A stretch of 30,099 nucleotides of DNA from Pelargonium nanum (taxonomy: Eukaryota; Streptophyta; Magnoliopsida; Geraniales; Geraniaceae): the NCBI GenBank assembly GCA_036897485.1, contig JAYMTF010000792.1, positions 1 to 30,099 on the forward strand. The letters run 5' to 3'. Shown piece by piece: positions 10,569 through 21,168 of the stretch; the stretch's first letter is position 1, and the number at the start of each line of letters is the position of its first letter. Under the pieces are notes generated by a model. That model did not search any database, was not told the origin of the DNA, and saw nothing but the letters and a program-made list of their open reading frames with translations. The translations under genes and the position numbers were made by a program.

Positions 10569-11759
10569 CTTTCTATGGAAGGCATTTCCTGTTATTCTGC
10601 AGGGAAGAAAAGGACTTGTCTTATTATATGCATCTGCATCTGCATCTCATATCTACCAGAAATAACTCTAAGCTCTTAAGAGAGGTGGTTGTACCAGCCT
10701 AGCAAACTTTGGGTTTCCGGGTTGTTGGCTCTTCTATGGCATTCCTGCCAGCCACTAACATATATAGTTGGGCTGTTAGCTGTTCATATTTACTATTTTC
10801 ATGAAAGAACAAAAATTAGGGGAAGCATTAGGAATTGGAAAGACTAGTGAACAAACTAATTGCCATTTGAGACTCTTATTTGCATTGTGTTACCAATCTC
10901 TGCTAGTTGACTTGTTGGGTTGGGTGTGTTAACCAACTTTCAAATATGTTCCTTGCTTTCCTCTTTTGACTCAATGACATGAATTGTTAAAACTTTACCG
11001 TTTGTTTTGGGTCAGTTCTCATTTGTCACTATCTCATGCTTTCAATGTCATCACCACTGTATATGTAAACATATATTTGGATTCTTTGCAAGTGACAAAT
11101 TGGTGTCTCTTTCATGTGAGTTGATTGACATTGTGTTCTTTCCTTCTCCATATATATACTTCTTGGATGTTGTCAGCACACATTGGTAGGAGTCTCATGT
11201 GATATATTGCTACCCACCACATTATAGTGTTTAATTTGTGTGTGTAACTATGCATTACAAAATCTAATAATTTCTCTTAATACTTCCAAACATTGTATTG
11301 ATTCTAATTTTATGGTTTCAATTCTGAATTATATGTCGAGTTTCATGTGAAATATTTTCGAAAAAAGGGCTTAAAGGTGGCATTTGACTAGCTTAACAGA
11401 ATTTTCATGTGCATGAAAGAATAAGAAAAATTGTTTTCCAGAAGAAAACTATGAATGGAACTTAGCATCCGACCATATCTGTAAAATTTGATATTAATAT
11501 TAGCAGTTTAGCAGTGCCGCAGGAGGAGGAAGATTATTTATGACCTTCAGCTAACATTCTAAACTCATCATTTTTATTTGTTATGTAATGACACTAAATT
11601 TAGGGAATATTTGAATAAATATGGTGGACTACACGTGTAACTAACCTTTGTTTTTTTGCCACATCAAATAACCATCTTACGGTTCACAGAATTATTGTCA
11701 ATTATATTAATTAAAATGAGTCATTAATGGTCTATTTAGTTGTGAAGTATTTATTCGAC

Positions 11760-12120
11760 TTTCAAGAAATAACCAAGGCCCCCATTTTCAAGGGCTTACA
11801 CTCATATGTAACCAGAAAGGGAACTCAAGTCCACAAGCGTGTACAAGTTTGTCAAGGGCACAACACTTTTAGTGCATGAGTCACAAGGACGTTGTATGTG
11901 GAAGGTGGACGTTCTTGGAACTCATCTACTACGTCCAAGTGGTAGGTTAATTTGGAGGTCATGAATCCCAACCAAACGTCTGGGAGTGTTACACCTAGGA
12001 GACCAACCAATCTCGTGTTATCACATTATCGACATTGGTTTGTAAGTACAAATACCTCATCTCTTAAAAAGAGATGAGATCTCATTCTTTATATTTCAAG
12101 CTTCTCTCTAGATAGATTTT
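11760..12120. mobile_element. Probable LTR or TRIM-like remnant
   Basis: Base composition shifts to a GC-richer, non-coding sequence. It includes GGTCATGAATCCCAACCAAA, GTTACACCTAGGAGACC and an ATCTCGTGTTATCACATT segment, followed by a hairpin and a pyrimidine-rich end. This style of sequence resembles plant LTRs, but I cannot show paired ends, a primer-binding site or target duplications. Treat it as repeat-derived DNA of unknown class. Confidence 0.3.
12056..12078. repeat. Perfect 10-bp hairpin
   Basis: CTCATCTCTT and AAGAGATGAG are exact reverse complements separated by three A residues. It sits within the LTR-like stretch. In a retroelement LTR such a hairpin could lie near the polyadenylation region, but its role here is unknown. 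Confidence 0.7.
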
Positions 12121-12753
12121 CAGGTTCCCTCGATAAAAAATTTCATTTTCACACATGGGGCAAATTTATAGATGTACACTTTTACTGCTAACGGAGTGCT
12201 ACCTCATGCAACCTCCAAGAACCTGCACTAAGACCCATGCCCCTAGCTCTAACCTCCAAAACTCAAGACCCTACTATATATCTTAACAATCAAAAACTAT
12301 TTTGTGGCATTTTAAACTAATAATACAACTGTGAGAAAAAAAGAAGTAATTCATTATTAATATACTGGAAATGAGAAATAAAGAGGCTCAACTGGTGTAC
12401 CTTCCCATGAATGGTACTGGCCAGATTTGGGTTCCCTGGATGCGCATTATATTTTGAAGTCTAAATCCTTAATTTTACACAGCCATATACTTGTGGAGCA
12501 CACATATTATCTAACCAGGGAAAATTCTTGTATTGCATTCTGACACAACCACAAAACTGTGAAGAACACATTGAAAATATATGATGCAGATTCGTCTCAA
12601 TATCAACTGCAACTTATATCAATGTACGACCAAATTGTTCTCATTCATCTATCAAGCGAAAAATCAAAAGAGACTACTAAGACACTACCAGATAGTACGT
12701 CGTGTATGCCAATTGCCAATATATGTACTCACAACTCTACTGATCATCTGCTC

Positions 12754-15700
12754 TTAGAATGAGGTAGAGCGGGTGAGCCTGGGCTTGGCTATTTTCTTGT
12801 CCTCTTCCAGAGCAATAATGGAAAGAGTGGCTGGGTTCTCAATCATCATCTTCGCTACCAGATAACCAGCAATGCTCCATGTCTGATACTTCCTGGCTTG
12901 CTTTCCTATGTATCGTCCGGCCTTACCATCATAGTATTCAGGCCACCCATCCCTCGAGAGGCGCTGCTCAATCAGATCTATTGCTCGCTTTGCAATTTGA
13001 GGCCTTCCCGTCTTGATACATGCTGCTGTAAGTAGCCACAGAAGAACTGCAAGCAAGATCATCACATGTTAGACAGTAACCAAAAGACAAATGCAATGTA
13101 CAAATCTATTTGAGGAGCTTACATTACATGGATACATAACAATGAAACTCTTAAGTACATCCTAGATGATCTAGTATATGAACATCTGCAGAGAACATGC
13201 TATGATATGTGTAATAGAAGCTATAATAGACAATCTTGATTATCAACTACACACTGATGTAATTAAGATGTATCTTGGTACTGACCTGGCCAAGAACCAC
13301 CATTGTGGTAACTCCAGCGCGTATTCTTTGGATCAAACCCAGTGACCATTCTCCATTCATGTCCCTCCAATGCTGGGTACACAATCTTCAGAGGCATCTC
13401 CCCAATCAAGTCCTCCCAGCGCTCCTCAACCAGATCCATGATTGCTTTAGCTTGTGGAGCTGTGGTCAGACAGCTCAAAATGGCAATGCAGTTTCCAACT
13501 AAGAACCAACGGAAGTCCATCCGAGCTGGGCTGACATTGCCAATCAAATACCCTCCTCGCAAGGGCATGAAATCAAACACCCAGTCAGGAATGGACTCGG
13601 GGATGACATTAAATTTATTGACAGCAGTGTGGGAGTACTCCTCGGTCTTGTAACGGTAGATGTTATTCAATTGTGTAAAATCAAGCCAGTAGTACTTCTG
13701 GATGTGATAGCTAAGAGCTTTGATCCGCTTATCAATTCTCTCGATGAACTCCTTGCCATCACGCTCTGGTTTCAGCAATTGCTGTGCACACCTCAGAGCA
13801 AAAAAGAACAGGGCCTGGATCTCAATTGGATACCCATATATCCCCTGTCCAAAAATAAGTCAAACTTTTAATTTCTCAATCTGCTATGAGCAAGAATTGA
13901 AATCCGAAGAGATATTGACTTGAGGAGCCTCTTACTAGTACCTCAATTTATTTGCTCTTTTCAGCATTTGTATTAATATACAAGATTAGAACAATTAAAA
14001 ACTGAATGTAGTTTAGCTACATATAATAATTCTTTGGAGCAAAATAAAGCATGCTTCGCTTCCTACCATATGATGCTCACACTGAAATAGAAGTGGAAAA
14101 ACTAAATTGACAATATGCTAGAAGATGGACTCATAGACTACTTATTCACAAGCTATAGTATAACTCATGGTTTAATTTAGGAAAATCATAGTTGTACACA
14201 ACTAGATGCACATCAAGTGCACGTATGGTAGGTGGAAACATCCGAGTGGGAGGATATATGAACTCAATCAGACCACCTCTGCTGAGACGTGTCATAGGTG
14301 CAATTGATGTGCACCTAGGTGCTCCAATTAATTTATGGTTACCTAGGGCTGACTATTTTTTACTTCCAACTCAAGTCATATACCACTTATTTGCACATAA
14401 CAGTCCCAACACAATCTTAGAAACCAAAACAGCGAAACTTACCATTCTCCTGTCAATCATACTGCATCCGTCTGCGCACAAAAGAGTTGGGAATGTATCA
14501 AAACCATCTGACAGGCATAGGTTCAGTATCAACTTCATGCCTCTCTGAACCTCAGGCAGCTCTGCCAATGTATAATCATGTGTGCATTTGGTGTATGACC
14601 TTAGCAGTATAATCCACCAGAACCCTGAATCGACAGGAGCAACTCTTCCTATTGCACTGCCACCAAAGTCCGCAACCAAGGTCTCCTTCTTAGTATGTGA
14701 ATCATAAAGAACCTTGAAGCTTGCAGGCATCACACCTTCGCCAAGAGTGAAGTTATCGATCCTTTTCTCCCAACCTTGGAGGTGGAGAGTCTTTAGCAGG
14801 AAGTTCTTCACGATCTCTGGTTCTGGTGGGGTCTTCATCAGGTAGGCTAGGCCAGTGGGAACAAAATCTCTCACAAAGACCTGCAAGTTCAAATGATTGA
14901 TGTATGTGAGCTATCGGAAATAGCATCATGCCCATTCTAAGATAGCTAGATTGCTCAAACTCATTGGTCTGTATCTAAAAATAAAAATCATTGAGACTAT
15001 GATATAAAGGTGGTGATAAACTCAAAGAACTAGACATATCAATTGATAATAATTTTCTATTCTCTATACACAGAAATGAAAACTGAAATACCACAGCAAT
15101 ATGATTAGTAAAACATCTGAGCACTAATATTGCAAACCAAACAAAATCCTCTCTCTTGTGTGGTCGCTCACGAGCAACTCTTCACACCACTGCTCTAATA
15201 GACTCAAAATTTATGTCCCATATGAGTATACCTGGACGGAATATTAAATAGCCAAAAGTTTTCAATATTTAAAATATAAAGCAACTCTTCACAATTCTTC
15301 TTTTTCAAGTGCATATGAAAGACACTTAATCCTGTTTGTCTTTGTTTTTCTGACCTAGTATTGAATTCAGACTATTCTATGACATGACAAGAACACTGTA
15401 TGATCATATAATACTAGTACGTACATGATTGTGTTGTTTCTTACGTGATAGAGAATGTCAAACCTGAACGATCGTTAGGTTAACTTTCTATACAGACACT
15501 AAGTTTTCCTCACTATAACTCTCCTCAGACATCCTTTTTGCATAAGTATCAGCATTCTAAGGTTTTTCTACCAAACTATATCTGTGTACATTCAAAATCA
15601 GAGGTCCAAAAATAGTAGTTTGTAGTGTCCTTAGTATGTTAAACTCAGTCAACTCATCAAATAGGTGATCCAAAACTTGGTAGTCAAAAGAGGATTAGAT

Positions 15701-17002
15701 TCAAATTCAGAAGCAAACATCAAAAGCCAATTCAACTATACCACGAGCCTGCATTGCTACTTCTAGTTTTATGATTGTTCATTGCACTAAAAGTTTTTGA
15801 AAACAAAGTTAATGACTAACAATATACAACAAATTCAATTCCATAATGAGAGGATCATCAAATTTCAGGAGACACATTGTAAGGCACAGATAGTATGAAC
15901 ATACATATTACATTCCAAAATTAAGAACAAAATAAATGTAATGATTTCACAAAAGTAGTTATAACCAGAGAATGCAAAACACAAAGAGCATGATAGTTTC
16001 AACTCCATTTGATGTACCACATGTACCTATTTTACAGTTTTTTCCCCAAAAGGTTTGCGGGAATGCCAATTTTCAAATTAAACCTGTATGTTTATGGTAA
16101 AAATGAAAAGAAGCACAGAGATACACACTGATTGAACATTCCAAATTTATGATCAAAATCAAGCGATTCGTTAGGCATATCCTTTAATTAGGTAGCATCT
16201 TCTTTAAGATCAAAATTGGAGAATAAAAACAAGAAGATCTAAAAATGTGAAGAGGCAACCATATATAGCATACCTGATTGTAATTCAAAGCTTCTGCGCT
16301 GGGGTCAAGTGCGGCCAGAGTGCCCACAGGGTTCCCCTTGTAGTCTACGTTAGCTCTCTTAAGTCTCTCCCACGCCTCGACCACCATCGCGCCGCACTTG
16401 GGAGAGCTGCTGGTCAAATCGAAGGTCTCCAGATTCGAGACGCTCGGACACGGCTTCATCGTTGCACCCTTCGCCACAGTCACATTATCCGGAGAGCTCT
16501 CCCCTGCCTGCAGCCTCACCACCTTCTTTGCCTTCTCCACCGCCGCGCCGGCCACCTCCGCCGACGTAGAATTTCCAGGCTCGCTCGATTCCTGCAGCGC
16601 CCCTCCTTTCTCCGCCAATTTCGGTACCACTGCCGCCTTTGTGGAATCGGAACATTTCTCAGCCGCTCCCGAAGCTTCTTTCTCTAGCGATTTTTCGTTC
16701 AACATTTGCACATCGATCTCCATGACCTCAGCCGACGGCTTACTCGGAATCGTCTTGGCGCCTGCTTCTTCCACCGGCGGAGACGAATCAAGCCCCGGCT
16801 CCTTCAGAGACAGAGTCTTCTGAATATTGATGAGCAGAACCTCAAAGGAGGGGGAATGCAACTTATCGGGAGACGCCAGTTGGTCTTCTCCAGCCAAGGA
16901 GGACCGCTCTGAAGAAACAGTCATCGGAGGAGCCTCGGAATGCGCGTCGTTGCCGGCGTCGGCCAGGTGTTCTCGAGGCGTATCGGACATTCTACAAGGC
17001 AT
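12754..17002 (-). CDS. Alkaline/neutral invertase (GH100)
   Basis: The enzyme cleaves sucrose to glucose and fructose at neutral to alkaline pH. Four exons on the minus strand, 17002-16274, 14880-14443, 13844-13286 and 13046-12754, encode 672 residues (phases 0, 0, 1). Hallmarks are [20 protein letters not shown] (exon 1/2 junction), [29 protein letters not shown] with the likely catalytic Asp327, [34 protein letters not shown], and a Glu in GHEWR (about 552) in the position of the second catalytic acid of GH100. The C-terminus ends RLTRSTSF. The [11 protein letters not shown] and [10 protein letters not shown] style fits the cytosolic (beta) clade. The odd part is exon 1, with about 205 residues before the catalytic domain: acidic, Ser/Ala/Glu-rich, and without the RSFDERS-type motif of many cytosolic forms or a clear transit peptide. 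I chose ATG 17002 (MPCRMSDT); ATG 16990 (MSDTPREH) is the alternative. An in-frame GTG further upstream is unlikely to be used. Confidence 0.93.
14202..14318. mobile_element. Foldback element in invertase intron 2
   Basis: The left arm 14202-14228 (CTAGATGCACATCAAGTGCA..) pairs with the reverse complement of 14292-14318 (CTAGGTGCACATCAATTGCA..). About 22 of 27 positions match. The 63-base loop holds no gene. It is probably a MITE-like insertion within the intron 13845-14442, with undefined outer ends. Confidence 0.5.
14881..16273 (-). other. Invertase intron 1, about 1.4 kb, nothing recognised
   Basis: This AT-rich intron has donor CAG|GTATGC (16274/16273) and acceptor TTGCAG|GTC (14881/14880). 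I found no exon, repeat with clear ends, or RNA gene in it. An early intron of this size may carry transcriptional enhancers, but nothing in the sequence demonstrates it. Confidence 0.6.
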
Positions 17003-17060
17003 ATAGAGGCGCAAACACACAGTCACACAGTTGATCAGAGAGGAAATTACAGTGCAGTAT

Positions 17061-17130
17061 CAAGAAAAATCGCTGGAAATCAAGAAAAACTGCTGGAAAT
17101 CAAGAAAAATCCCTGGAAAGCAAGAAAAAT
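17061..17130 (-). repeat. 20-bp tandem repeat in the invertase 5' leader
   Basis: CAAGAAAAAT recurs at 17061, 17081, 17101 and 17121, an exact 20-base period over 3.5 units. On the minus (sense) strand each unit reads about ATTTTTCTTGATTTCCAGCG. The array lies between the TATA box and the start codon, so it should be transcribed as 5' UTR. It could alternatively provide repeated CCAG acceptor-like sites if the leader contains an intron. Confidence 0.85.
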
Positions 17131-17256
17131 GTATAAGGAAACGTACGTAGAGAGAGAAACCTGACGAGAGAGATGATTCTGTTCGACGGCCGGAGCGAGC
17201 GAGAGCTGTGATTGTAGATGTGCGTGCGTGGAGTGGAGTGGAGGAGGAGGGACCAG

Positions 17257-17264
17257 TATTTATA
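17257..17264 (-). promoter_or_regulatory. TATA box of the invertase gene
   Basis: TATAAATA on the minus strand lies about 255 bases before the start codon. It is followed by a pyrimidine-rich leader with CT-rich and CTCGCTCGCTCC runs, typical of plant transcription starts. The start is expected about 30 bases downstream, near 17225-17235. In that leader the first ATG is the proposed start codon at 17002. Confidence 0.6.
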
Positions 17265-17935
17265 TGTGTAGTGGTGATTGGTGAAGTGGAGGCTGGAAAG
17301 AGAGTTGTTACAGCAGAGGAGGCGAGAAAATGCAAAGTTTTGTGTCGTGTGGATTTCAGTTTTGGCGCTCTTGCAGACGCAGGAAGGAGTGGGATTCAAG
17401 AAGCCTGAACGTACATGTTTATTTGTTTATTTTAGCCGAGAAATGTATGTTATTTACGACTCTGCCCTTCTCATCCCGAATGTATGTTATTGACTGAAAT
17501 TGAATTCTGGACTGATTTGGATATTTAGTGGTTGTTGGGGGGTGGTTTCGGAATTGGGTTATATGGCTGGGTCATGCAACTAGTAAGTTCAGTTGTTATA
17601 GTGTACGGGAGAGAGAGAGGTCAAGGCTATTATGCGCCGAGGTGGCATGGAATCAGGAGGAAATGCGTGAGTATAGCCACTAGTATTTTGACACGCATCT
17701 TCTTACCACGTTCTTTTGATTGTCATACTTCGCGTCACGTTCTCGGATTATTTATTCATTCATCATAATTAAATAAAACCGTAATTACATTTCAATCCTT
17801 GTCGAAACTCAAAGTCTCAAATGTATAGAACCTAATGCTTGTTTAAAAAGGTAAAATGTAATTAATATATATTAATAATTTTTATATGACAGGGCGATTA
17901 TTTACATTATTTTAGCATTTTATAAAAATCAATCA

Positions 17936-18130
17936 GGGCATGTTGGGTCAAACAATTTGTGCGATTTGGATGTCTTTTGAGGTCTCGGGTTCGAAACTCC
18001 CTTTGAGGTCAAAGTCCGGGAACGGGGCCGGAGGCTTGGGCCCTTGTAGGCAGAGTTGGAGGCTCGAGTCCATGTTTTTGGCTACCTGTAATCTACAAGA
18101 TGCAACATGCCAAATAACGATGACCTAAGG
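17936..18130 (+). mobile_element. tRNA-related SINE-like element
   Basis: The element opens CATGTTGGGTCAAACAATTT and contains GGGTTCGAAACTCCC near 17987-18002, a good RNA polymerase III B box. It continues through a GC-rich body (GGAACGGGGCCGGAGGCTTG). A related opening (CATGTTGGGCGAAAC) appears at the right edge of the window at 29943. The A box is poor, so the class is provisional. It sits about 0.7 kb upstream of the invertase TATA box. Confidence 0.45.
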
Positions 18131-19430
18131 GTGGTTACAGGACATCACCTTAGGTGTGAGAGTAAAATTTTGGTTGGAATCAAAATAGGAGCTTCTAGAG
18201 AGAGAAAATAATATGTTGTTGGGAGGATCCCTTCGACTTACCAAGAGAGTGATTTATATAATAACCATCAATATTCACCACATGTCGACACGTGATTGGT
18301 AGATGGCAAGGTGAGGTCCATTTCAGGCCTACTTGAGGGATTAGAGTTATAGTTCATCCGAGTGCGATGCACGCAGGCGCCGGATGAGGCCGACATATTC
18401 TCGTATGTTTCTTATGCTTCAAGGCGTACTTCGAAGCCCCTAAAAAGTTTCTACCACGTGGCGTAGCGTCTTAGGGCTCCTAATCTTGTGAATTGAGATT
18501 TTGCTTTTTGGGCGTACTGTACGCGGGCTCCGGGCAAGCTGAGGTGCTTTCGAACGACCCTTATACTTTAGGGCATACGATGGAGCCCCTCGAAGCCTCT
18601 AACGCGCGGGGTAAAATTCTAGGGGTTCATGACTTGACGATGTCCCGATGAATGGGGGCTTGAAGGTTACCTAACGAGGTGGGGAGCCTTAATGATACTT
18701 GGAGAAGTTCTCCAAGTCATTTTGAGAAAGTTGGAAGTGAAAGACATCAAACGATCAGAGCCGTAGGAGACTTGTGCATACTTAGGTGTTGGACATGGGT
18801 TTAGGTTGCAACCTAGGTCAAGTTCGGGTAGAGCTGACTTCATCTAGGTTGGGGAGGGCTCGCTCTACCCAGACCCCAGGGTTGCATTCCTGATATGTTG
18901 CCTGACTGATCTGTTTGGCCTTTAAGTTCTCCGTGGGTAGCCCAAATACGTCCTTCATTTGAGGACATAAACGAGTCTCCCAGACTCTTCTTGAGATGAC
19001 TTTCATGCTCTTGTATGACTTCGTTTGGGGGAGGACTCACTCGTAATATTTCTCAGGCTTCGGGGATGCGAGAAGGTCATTCGAGTGGGAGCTTGCTCCA
19101 CCCAAACCTTAAGACCACGACCTTGGTGCTGTTTTAGGCAGAGTTGCTCCACCCGCGAAAAGGGATTGCTCCGCCCAAAAAATGAAGGGCCGCGACATCT
19201 TTTACCAAGGCCACGGCTTTGGTGTGTGCACAGACTATTTTGCTTCACGATGACCTTTGTAAACTCCTTTTTGTGCTAAGTTTTTTGGGTGATGCTTGGG
19301 GACTACAAGAAGTGAAAGGGAGCTTCAGGGGAGCCTTTGGGACTTAGGGGTTGCTCTGTGTTTAGCCTTCGAGGAAGGGGATGATTTGGCGCTCAGACGC
19401 CATATGTTGCGTACTTGTATTTTCATTTAT
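18131..19430. mobile_element. GC-richer repeat-like block, probable LTR remnant
   Basis: This 1.3-kb block is clearly richer in G and C than its AT-rich flanks and has many CpG sites. It contains four copies of GCTC(C/T)(A/G)CCC (18862, 19095, 19146, 19168) and a TATA-like TTTATATAATAACC near 18254. Open frames are short and overlap on both strands without domains. The composition and lack of coding capacity suggest an LTR or non-autonomous element fragment. Its ends and class are not resolved. Confidence 0.4.
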
Positions 19431-19880
19431 TATGAAACTTCTAATTTTCCGTGTACCATTACAAATTATGTTTATGCATGTCATAATACATGTTTGATTT
19501 TGACTAAGTATTTTGTGGTCCTCTAAATTATTTGACAAATTTTTTTTATATTTTTTTCGGTTTATACCATGGAGTTCCTGAGCGTACCCTCACACTCCCG
19601 GTTGGCACCTTAAGCCGTTTTATCACATCCAAACTAATCCTCATTAGAGATTTGTTCATAGTTAATATTTTCATCTCTCCCCATGGATGTGTTGAGCGGG
19701 ATATATTTTTATATTTTATTAAATATATTTTGTTATATAATGATCTTATGCATCACAACCAGCCAAATTAGTAATGGAATAAAATAAAATCAAATTAAAA
19801 TTGTTCGATTAAATTAACATAATTAAATTAATAAAATCTGAGTGATGGAATCACAACGCAGTCACATCTCAGAGCCCATG
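19431..19880. other. AT-rich spacer
   Basis: I recognise no gene or repeat with defined ends. A small GC-richer patch (19560-19640, GAGCGTACCCTCACACTCCC) may be another repeat scrap. Confidence 0.5.
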
Positions 19881-20405
19881 GCCTACACAGAGCATTCTGG
19901 TGAGGCCCACCTTATTGGACTGACATCGTTATCATGTTCGAATTGTGGGGAGGAAGACAAGGAGATGAATCGTTGCGAAGAAAACCCATAATTCGAGAAC
20001 AGATCCAAAGAAGAATAAGAAATTAGTAGAAGAATCAAAGCCACAGAGACTGAATGATCTTCATCATCATCATCAGCTTCACTTTTAATGGATTTCGTAT
20101 CTCTGTTCGTCCCATTCTTCATTCTCAAATTCGTCATTAAATTCAAGTACAGAAACTCCTTCCTCCTCAGAAACCTCTTCCACTCCTCCCTCCGCTGATC
20201 CAAATCTTCCGTTCTTCAGCAATTTCCCGATCCAACCATAAGATCCTCCGATTTGCTCACCAGATAATTAAAGAATCTTCATCTGAATCGGGTTACGTTG
20301 AATTCGACACGGTTCTGGAGCTGGATCTGAGCTTCGCAATGGCGGTGGTCGCGATTTGCTGGTGCTGGTTACTTCAGTTCCTTTCGTGATGCTTGCAGGT
20401 AGGCT
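19881..20405 (+). other. Possible first exon of an uncharacterised transcript
   Basis: Around 19895-19915 lie a GGCCCA site and an inverted CCAAT (ATTGG), which are common in broadly expressed plant promoters. They are followed by a pyrimidine-rich stretch with CATCATCATCATCAG, typical of a plus-strand leader, and a strong donor GCTTGCAG|GTAGGC at 20400. On the plus strand only short ATG frames exist (28-36 codons), so a coding role is not shown. On the minus strand two overlapping frames are open: 19883-20203 (about 106 codons, no upstream ATG, containing SVALILLLISYSSLDLF) and about 20085-20260 (acidic). Neither has a proper start. Strand and coding status are undecided. Confidence 0.3.
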
Positions 20406-21168
20406 CCGTAACGTACCGTTTCGTTACATTTTTTTTCCTGTGGTTTTGGTAATGGGTCCGAGATGTAGATAGTACTGTGGACCTTTTTATAGTTTTGTTT
20501 TTATTTTTGGATGGGAACATTTTGATTGTTGATGTTCTTGTTCAGTACAATTTGTAGCTATGATTATGTTGGTCAATAGAAAATTCTAATATGTGTATTA
20601 ACTAGTAAGTGGATCAGGCATGAATAATGTCACCCTTAATGATCATTTTGTTTCAAATCTTTTGATTCATGGATTCACTCCAATGAAGCGAATCTCGTAC
20701 CACATTCTGATATAGCTATGATATTAAGGAAGAGGTTTAAGTATCTCGTATTGTTTTTGGTATCGAGGTATACATGTAAGCAAACTTGAGTTTGATCAAA
20801 TGTATAAGATGATCTTAAGGCGATGATGAATCATATACAGAGGATAATGTAACTATTGAGACATAAATCAAGGAATGTTTTGTGAGTGAGAATGTTAAGA
20901 AAGTAAACGTCATAGATATGGAGAGAGTTCTGTGGAGCAAATTTCATTTGCAATGTGTATGGCTCATTAAGGAAAGAGCAGATAGATGCAAAAAAATGGC
21001 TCTTCTTCTAAGGCCATCAATCAGTCTTTAGACCTCAATACTGATCGAGAGGTCTTCATCAGAATTTTGAGTTCAAATCTAGGAGTTGGTAATCAAAACC
21101 AACCTACTCAAACCTTTGAATTTGGTGAAATTTGAATTACATTCATTGCATACAAACCACAATCCATA

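Larger units (their letters stand above)
10199..12753. other. Convergent spacer between PPOX2-like and invertase genes
   Basis: The two flanking genes converge, so both 3' UTRs must lie here. Apart from the alternative last exon, no coding gene is supported. Short frames at 10400-10585, 11007-11189 and 12559-12762 lack homology signals, codon structure or conserved motifs. Contents worth noting are a GCATCT triplet run near 10628, the inverted repeat at 10479-10568, and a less AT-rich stretch at about 11760-12120 listed separately. Confidence 0.55.

Noticed and set aside
10400-10585. 61-codon minus-strand frame
   Set aside because: It lies on the hairpin at 10464-10585, and its openness is explained by the inverted repeat rather than by coding.
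13275-13923. Plus-strand frames across invertase exon 3
   Set aside because: They are shadows of the minus-strand exon, which carries unmistakable GH100 motifs.
16247-16912. Plus-strand frames of 68-146 codons across invertase exon 1
   Set aside because: The compositional bias of the Ser/Ala/Glu-rich exon keeps the opposite strand open; no domain or splice support.
17100-17399. Minus-strand Ser/Arg-rich frame upstream of the invertase ATG, possible transit peptide exon
   Set aside because: Its ATG at 17399 lies upstream of the TATA box at 17257-17264 and the frame ends without joining exon 1. Attractive as a mitochondrial presequence but not supported by splice sites.
18818-19279. Overlapping frames on both strands in the GC-richer block
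   Set aside because: Short, mutually overlapping, with internal GCTCYRCCC repeats explaining the similar peptides; typical of repeat DNA.
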